Origin: DASSTJ01 sp035707965
GTDB taxonomy: Bacteria; Actinomycetota; Actinomycetes; Actinomycetales; Angustibacteraceae
Assembly: GCA_035707965.1 (NCBI GenBank)
Contig: DASSTJ010000185.1
Span: forward strand, 1 to 20,032
DNA: 20,032 nt
Direction of reading: 5' to 3'
Position 1 is the first letter of the stretch. Each line of letters begins with the position of its first letter. Of the stretch, positions 15,588-20,032 are shown piece after piece. Both the position numbers and the translations under genes were made by a program. Under the pieces are notes generated by a model. The model was not told where the DNA came from, searched no databases, and was given only the letters and a program-made list of their open reading frames with translations.

Positions 15588-16060
15588 TCAGCCGTCGAGG
15601 TCCGCGAGCCTGTCCTGGAGACGTCGGTGCGCACCGACGTAGACCTCGACCTGCTCCTCCAACGGCCGGGTGGTGACGTCCGCGAGCCGCTCCAACGCGC
15701 CGTCGACCTGCGCGTCGCCGGTGCGCGGCAGCGCAGGGACCGCCTTCCCGCGGGCGGACGCCGCGTCGACGTCGCTGCTGCCGTCGACGTCGCCGCTGCC
15801 ATCGACGTCACTGGTGACGCCCCGGTCGCTGGGGTGGCCAGAGTCGTCCGGGTTGCCAGGGTGCGGGTTGCCGGGGTCGGCCGGCGGCGTCGGGACGTCA
15901 GGCGGGCTCGGCACCTCCGGCGGCGCCGGCTGGGGCTGCGATGGCGGTGAGGGCGGTTCCGGCACCGTCGGGCCAGGCGCGGAGGGGCCCGGCTCGCTGA
16001 GGTCCGGTCCCGGCCTCGGCTCGGCGACCGGCTCGGTCGACGGGCTGAGCTGCGGGTCGG

Positions 16061-16064
<4 letters not shown>
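15588..16064 (-). CDS. Small conserved protein with Pro-rich N-terminal half (Rv1693-like position)
   Basis: 158 residues. Residues 1-75 are Pro/Ser/Glu-rich and surely disordered, and 75-105 carry Asp/Gly/Ser repeats (DVDGSGDVDGSSDVD). The C-terminal 43 residues (from GDAQVDGALERLAD to the end) form a compact amphipathic helical region ending HRRLQDRLADLDG. The short gene beside tlyA in many actinobacteria (Rv1693 in M. tuberculosis) codes for such a small helical protein, so this looks like that module with an added tail. Function is unknown. The ATG overlaps the upstream stop by 4 bases (ATGA), and tlyA follows after 19 bp, so it is cotranscribed. Confidence 0.8.
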
Positions 16065-16759
<695 letters not shown>

Positions 16760-16810
16760 CCTTCAGCTCTCCCGGTCAGCCGTGTGGCAGTCCGTCACCT
16801 GCGGCGCGAT

Positions 16811-16892
16811 GCGTGCCGACGACGCCGGCGGAACGGCACGCGAGCGCGCTGCCCCGCCCTGGACCCGGTCGGTCGACTGACGACGGACCGAC
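16811..16892 (-). terminator. Two stem-loops in the 153-bp gap before the coiled-coil gene
   Basis: GTCGGTC (16868-16874) and GACCGAC (16886-16892) form a 7-bp stem with an 11-base loop about 20 bp after the phosphatase stop. GCGTGCC (16811-16817) and GGCACGC (16835-16841) form a second 7-bp stem with a 17-base loop. This is the widest gap in the right-hand series, so a transcript may end and a new one begin here. I see no clear promoter hexamers. Confidence 0.35.
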
Positions 16893-16912
16893 GCCAGCGT
16901 CTGCGGAACACG

Positions 16913-18076
16913 CTACCTGTCCCACCCCAGTCGCGCGGCCCAGGGCGAGAGGGCCAGAACCAGCTCCGCGACCAGCGCCTCGGGCACCGCCGAGCCGCCG
17001 TCAGCGTCGGTTCGACCGTCGACGACGGCCCAGCACGCCGCGGCTGCCGCGTGCACGACGTCAGCCGCCGTGGCCGGTGGGACGTCGCTCCTGCTGGGAA
17101 TGCTGGAGGCGCCGTCGAGCCGCACGTCCAGGGTGAACGTCCCGTCGGGCGCCTGCTCGAGGCGTACGGACGCGACGCCACAACGCCATCGGGAGCCGTC
17201 CGGCGCAGCGCCGTGCTCGCTGACGTCGTCCTCACCGGCGCTCTCCTTCTCCGCCCGGTGGCCGGGGCTCAGCAGGGCGGTGAGGTCGGGCCCGACGTAG
17301 GTCGGCCGGCGCCCTGCCGGGCACGTGAGCAGCTCGCGGACCCCGGTGACCCCGGTGAGGACGAGCAAGGAGTCCATGCCCGCGGCCTGCGCGGCCTCGA
17401 TGTCGGTGTCGAGACGGTCGCCGACGACCAGTGGCCGCGTCGATCGCACGCGTCGACACGCCTCTTCCATGATCGGCGCGAACGGCTTGCCGGCGACGGC
17501 GTCGGGGTCACGACGAGTCACCCGACGGACGACGTCGACCATGGCGCCGTTGCCTGGTCCTTCACCGCGCGGCGTCGGCAGTGTCGCGTCGACGTTGGTC
17601 GCGATCCAGGGCAGCCCGGCGCGCACCGCGACGCAGGCCTCCATCAGCAGCTGCCACGTCAGGTCGGGCGAGAACCCCTGGACGACTGCCCGCGGGTCGT
17701 CCTGGGCCGAGCGGACCGGCTCGAACCCGGCGTCGCACACCGCGTGCACGAGGCCCTCTCCTCCGACCACCAGAACTCGTGCGCCAGGCGCCAGGAGCGC
17801 TTCGAGGCGCGCGGCCGCCGCCTGTGCGCTGGTGACGACGTCGAGCGGACGGGCCGGCACGTTCAGTCGCTCGAGATGCTCGACGACGGCAGCGGGCGTT
17901 CGTGACGCGTTGTTCGTGACGAACACGCGAGCCATGCCGAGGCGACGAACCTGGCCCAGCGCCTCCGCGGCACCGGGCACGGCCAGGTCACCGCTGTAGA
18001 CCACGCCGTCGAGGTCGAGCAGCGCGGCGTCGTACCGGATGGCCAGCGGCGCTGCCGCGTCGGATCCGTCAGGCAT
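16913..18076 (-). CDS. HAD-IIA (NagD-like) phosphatase with extra C-terminal domain
   Basis: 387 residues. The HAD core has the nucleophile motif DLDGVVY (21-27, Asp21 and Asp23), motif II TNN (54-56), motif III Lys in AGKPFAP (195-201) and motif IV GDRLDTDIEAA (219-229). HAD-IIA members act on small phosphates. The M. tuberculosis homologue at this place, Rv1692, is a glycerol-3-phosphate phosphatase linked to lipid recycling, so this is the best functional guess. After a charged linker (about 270-290) a C-terminal domain of about 100 residues follows, without motifs I can name. Start is ATG 18076, overlapping the TPR gene by 8 bases, so the two are coupled. Confidence 0.92.
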   Translation of the reverse strand: MPDGSDAAAPLAIRYDAALLDLDGVVYSGDLAVPGAAEALGQVRRLGMARVFVTNNASRTPAAVVEHLERLNVPARPLDVVTSAQAAAARLEALLAPGARVLVVGGEGLVHAVCDAGFEPVRSAQDDPRAVVQGFSPDLTWQLLMEACVAVRAGLPWIATNVDATLPTPRGEGPGNGAMVDVVRRVTRRDPDAVAGKPFAPIMEEACRRVRSTRPLVVGDRLDTDIEAAQAAGMDSLLVLTGVTGVRELLTCPAGRRPTYVGPDLTALLSPGHRAEKESAGEDDVSEHGAAPDGSRWRCGVASVRLEQAPDGTFTLDVRLDGASSIPSRSDVPPATAADVVHAAAAACWAVVDGRTDADGGSAVPEALVAELVLALSPWAARLGWDR

Positions 18077-19337
18077 CGCGGTCCGAGAACGTCACGCCGG
18101 TGGGCGCGTGACCTACCGCCTGCGCGGACGAGGCGGCCGCGTCCTCGGGCGGCGGGCTCACCGGCACGTCGTCGGTACCACGCACCGCCTGCTCGTCCTC
18201 CGCGGCCACGACGTCACCGTCGACGACCTCCAGGTCGACGATCTGCAGACCCTGCAGCTCGGCGAGACGCTCATCCGCGTCTGTCATCCCGTCCGGGTCG
18301 GCCGCAGCGGCTCGTGCGAACCACCGGACCGCCTCCTCCTCGCGCCCCACGTCGAGGAGCGCGTCGGCGTAGGCATACCAGAGCCGAGCGCTGTACGGCC
18401 GCACGGTCGACGTCGTGAGCTCAGGGATCTGCAGGGCCAGCACGGCTGCCTCGCGCTGACCCAGGTCCCTACGGGCGCCGGAGACGACGATGGCCAGCTC
18501 GACCCGGTCGGGGGTCGACAGCCCGGACGCCTCGGGCGACGACGCGAGGGCGAGCGCCCGCTCCGGCCTGCCGAGCCCACGTTCGGCGTCCGCCATCATC
18601 GGCAGCACGTGCGAGAGCCCACTCATCCGGCGCGCGGCGCGCAGCTCGGACAGGGCCTCTGCCCAGCGCCCGGCGTGGTAGGCGGCCACGCCGACGATCT
18701 CGCGCACCACGGCCACGCGCCCCGCCCGCCGCTGGGCGGCCATCGCGTGCGCGTACGCCTCCTCAGGCTGGTCCGGCAGCAGCCGGCCGATCATCACCAG
18801 GTGCCGGGCCACCTCGTCGGCGTTGGCTTTCGAGAGGCTACGCAGCTCGCCGCGCACGGACCGGTCGAGGTCCGCAGGGCTCACGTCCTCCGGCACCCGT
18901 GGCTCCGCCGGTCCCGAACGCCGAGGTCCGAGAAGCGCGGGACGCTCCTCTCGCGCGGCCCCATCTCGTCGCAGCCGCGGGGACCGGCTCGCTTGCGCCG
19001 GACGACCCGCCCCGCGGGGACTGCCGGATCCCCGAGGACCACCGGCGCTGCGCGGGCGGTCGCCTCGGCGCGGGTTATCGCTGACCCCTCGAGGTCCGCC
19101 AACGCCGCTGCCCGGGCGGTCCTCACGACGGGGGCCACCACTGGCACCACGAGATCCGCCATCGCCGCCGCCTGAGCGCTCCTCACGACGGGGACCGTCG
19201 GCGCGCCGAGGCCGTTCGTCACGGCGTGGGCCCCGCTCACCTCCGCCCCGGCGCGGGGAGCTGGAGCCGCCAGCGGGCGGACGACGACGGCCGCCGGCCG
19301 ACGGGCCCTCGCCATCGCCGGGGGGCGTCGCAGTCAT
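18069..19337 (-). CDS. TPR-repeat protein with Arg/Gly-rich N-terminal tail
   Basis: 422 residues. Residues 1-145 are an extreme Arg/Gly/Pro/Ser-rich region with repeats such as PRREDRPG, PRRGDRPR and GGPRG, surely disordered and strongly basic. From about 148 (VSPADLDRSVRGELRSLSKANADEVARH...) to about 365 the protein is all-helical with TPR-like pairs (AAYHAGRWAEALSELRAARR; YADALLDVGREEEAVRWFARAA). The end is acidic. The M. tuberculosis counterpart is Rv1691, also beside the HAD phosphatase gene. The role is unknown: TPRs imply protein binding, and the RGG-like tail suggests RNA or nucleoprotein binding. The ATG at 19337 has GGAAGGA about 8 bases upstream. It lies only 64 bp after the rRNA terminator. 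Confidence 0.88.
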   Translation of the reverse strand: MTATPPGDGEGPSAGGRRRPPAGGSSSPRRGGGERGPRRDERPRRADGPRREERSGGGDGGSRGASGGPRREDRPGSGVGGPRGVSDNPRRGDRPRSAGGPRGSGSPRGAGRPAQASRSPRLRRDGAAREERPALLGPRRSGPAEPRVPEDVSPADLDRSVRGELRSLSKANADEVARHLVMIGRLLPDQPEEAYAHAMAAQRRAGRVAVVREIVGVAAYHAGRWAEALSELRAARRMSGLSHVLPMMADAERGLGRPERALALASSPEASGLSTPDRVELAIVVSGARRDLGQREAAVLALQIPELTTSTVRPYSARLWYAYADALLDVGREEEAVRWFARAAAADPDGMTDADERLAELQGLQIVDLEVVDGDVVAAEDEQAVRGTDDVPVSPPPEDAAASSAQAVGHAPTGVTFSDRDA

Positions 19338-19355
19338 CGCGGGTTCCTTCCTCTG

Positions 19356-19377
19356 GCGTGGCGCACCAGCGCCACGC
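19356..19377. repeat. Perfect inverted repeat upstream of the TPR gene
   Basis: GCGTGGCGC (19356-19364) and GCGCCACGC (19369-19377) flank a 4-base spacer (ACCA). It lies between the rRNA terminator and the ribosome site of the TPR gene. It could be an RNA hairpin (second terminator or leader structure) or a protein-binding site. Confidence 0.5.
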
Positions 19378-19401
19378 TGTCACCATCGGCCAGGCAACGC
19401 A

Positions 19402-19435
19402 AAGACGGCCACCCGGTGAACCGGGTGGCCGTCTT
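19402..19435 (-). terminator. Terminator of the rRNA operon
   Basis: AAGACGGCCACCCGG (19402-19416) and CCGGGTGGCCGTCTT (19421-19435) form a perfect 15-bp stem with a 4-base loop. On the minus strand the stem ends in TTT. It lies about 11 bases after the 5S 3' end. Confidence 0.92.
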
Positions 19436-19446
19436 CGAAAGAATGT

Positions 19447-19562
19447 CCGGCGGCGACCTACTCTCCCACGAGGTCCCCCTCGCAGTACCATCGGCGCAAT
19501 TGGGCTTAGCTTCCGGGTTCGGAATGGAGCCGGGCGTTTCCCCAATGCTATGACCGCCGAAA
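19447..19562 (-). rRNA. rrf: 5S ribosomal RNA
   Basis: About 116 bases, read on the minus strand. It begins TTCGGCGGTCATAGC and ends AGTAGGTCGCCGCC, and the two ends pair as 5S helix I. The internal signature CCGAACCCGGAAGCTAAG is present. It is the last gene of the rRNA operon. Both ends are accurate to only a few bases. Confidence 0.95.
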
Positions 19563-19569
19563 CTCTATG

Positions 19570-19603
19570 GAGATGTGACAGTCGGACAGACCGACCGCAT
19601 CTC
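19570..19603 (-). other. Stem in the 23S-5S spacer, possible processing site
   Basis: GAGATG (19570-19575) pairs with CATCTC (19598-19603), and inside it GTCGG (19581-19585) pairs with CCGAC (19591-19595). Such interrupted stems in rRNA spacers are often ribonuclease processing sites. Confidence 0.4.
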
Positions 19604-19637
19604 GGGAACCGCACAGTGGACGCGTAGCATCTTTGTT

Positions 19638-20032
<395 letters not shown>

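Noticed and set aside
19226..19627. Open frames on both strands running through the 5S rRNA gene
   Set aside because: The sequence is rRNA, so these frames are accidental.

Overview
This window comes from a high-GC actinobacterium. The pattern fits Micrococcales, possibly Cellulomonadaceae, but I cannot name the organism. Three things support this: strong G/C bias at third codon positions, many GTG starts with GTGA/ATGA stop-start overlaps, and a gene order that follows the conserved actinobacterial block known in Mycobacterium tuberculosis as Rv1691-Rv1700 (TPR protein, HAD phosphatase, small protein, tlyA, NAD kinase, recN, steA, mctB, pyrG, Nudix).

Right end (about 19400-20032): the 3' part of a 23S rRNA gene and a complete 5S rRNA gene, both on the minus strand, closed by a perfect 15-bp terminator hairpin. 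From 19337 leftwards a nearly unbroken minus-strand series follows. It contains a TPR protein with an Arg/Gly-rich tail, a HAD-IIA phosphatase with an extra C-terminal domain, a Lys/Ala-rich coiled-coil protein, a Pro-rich small protein, tlyA, nadK, recN, steA, mctB/steB, a divergent MraY/WecA-like membrane protein, a MurJ-family flippase and a GT4-like glycosyltransferase that ends at 5928. Transcript breaks are suggested by hairpins directly after recN (11903-11921) and in the 153-bp gap before 16913.

Middle (about 3818-5853): a two-gene plus-strand operon of a 70-residue single-pass membrane protein and a divergent cytochrome b. The cytochrome b has four heme-ligand histidines, a roughly 215-residue extracytoplasmic insertion and no PEWY-type quinol motif. 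No Rieske or cytochrome c gene lies beside it. This is the best candidate here for an undescribed system. A 14-bp perfect palindrome sits in its probable promoter.

Left part (1-3817): minus-strand pyrG, a Nudix ADP-ribose pyrophosphatase (4-bp overlap with pyrG) and a zinc alcohol dehydrogenase. At the left edge, the first 22 codons of another minus-strand gene are visible. Its promoter carries a perfect LexA/SOS box exactly between the -35 and -10 elements, would give a leaderless transcript, and has two TTGTCCACA DnaA-type boxes upstream.

Functionally the window joins housekeeping work (rRNA, rRNA methylation, NADP and CTP synthesis, DNA repair) with envelope work: SteA/SteB-type cell separation proteins, a lipid-linked glycan cassette, and a membrane cytochrome. 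All gene-free stretches are shorter than 300 bases.
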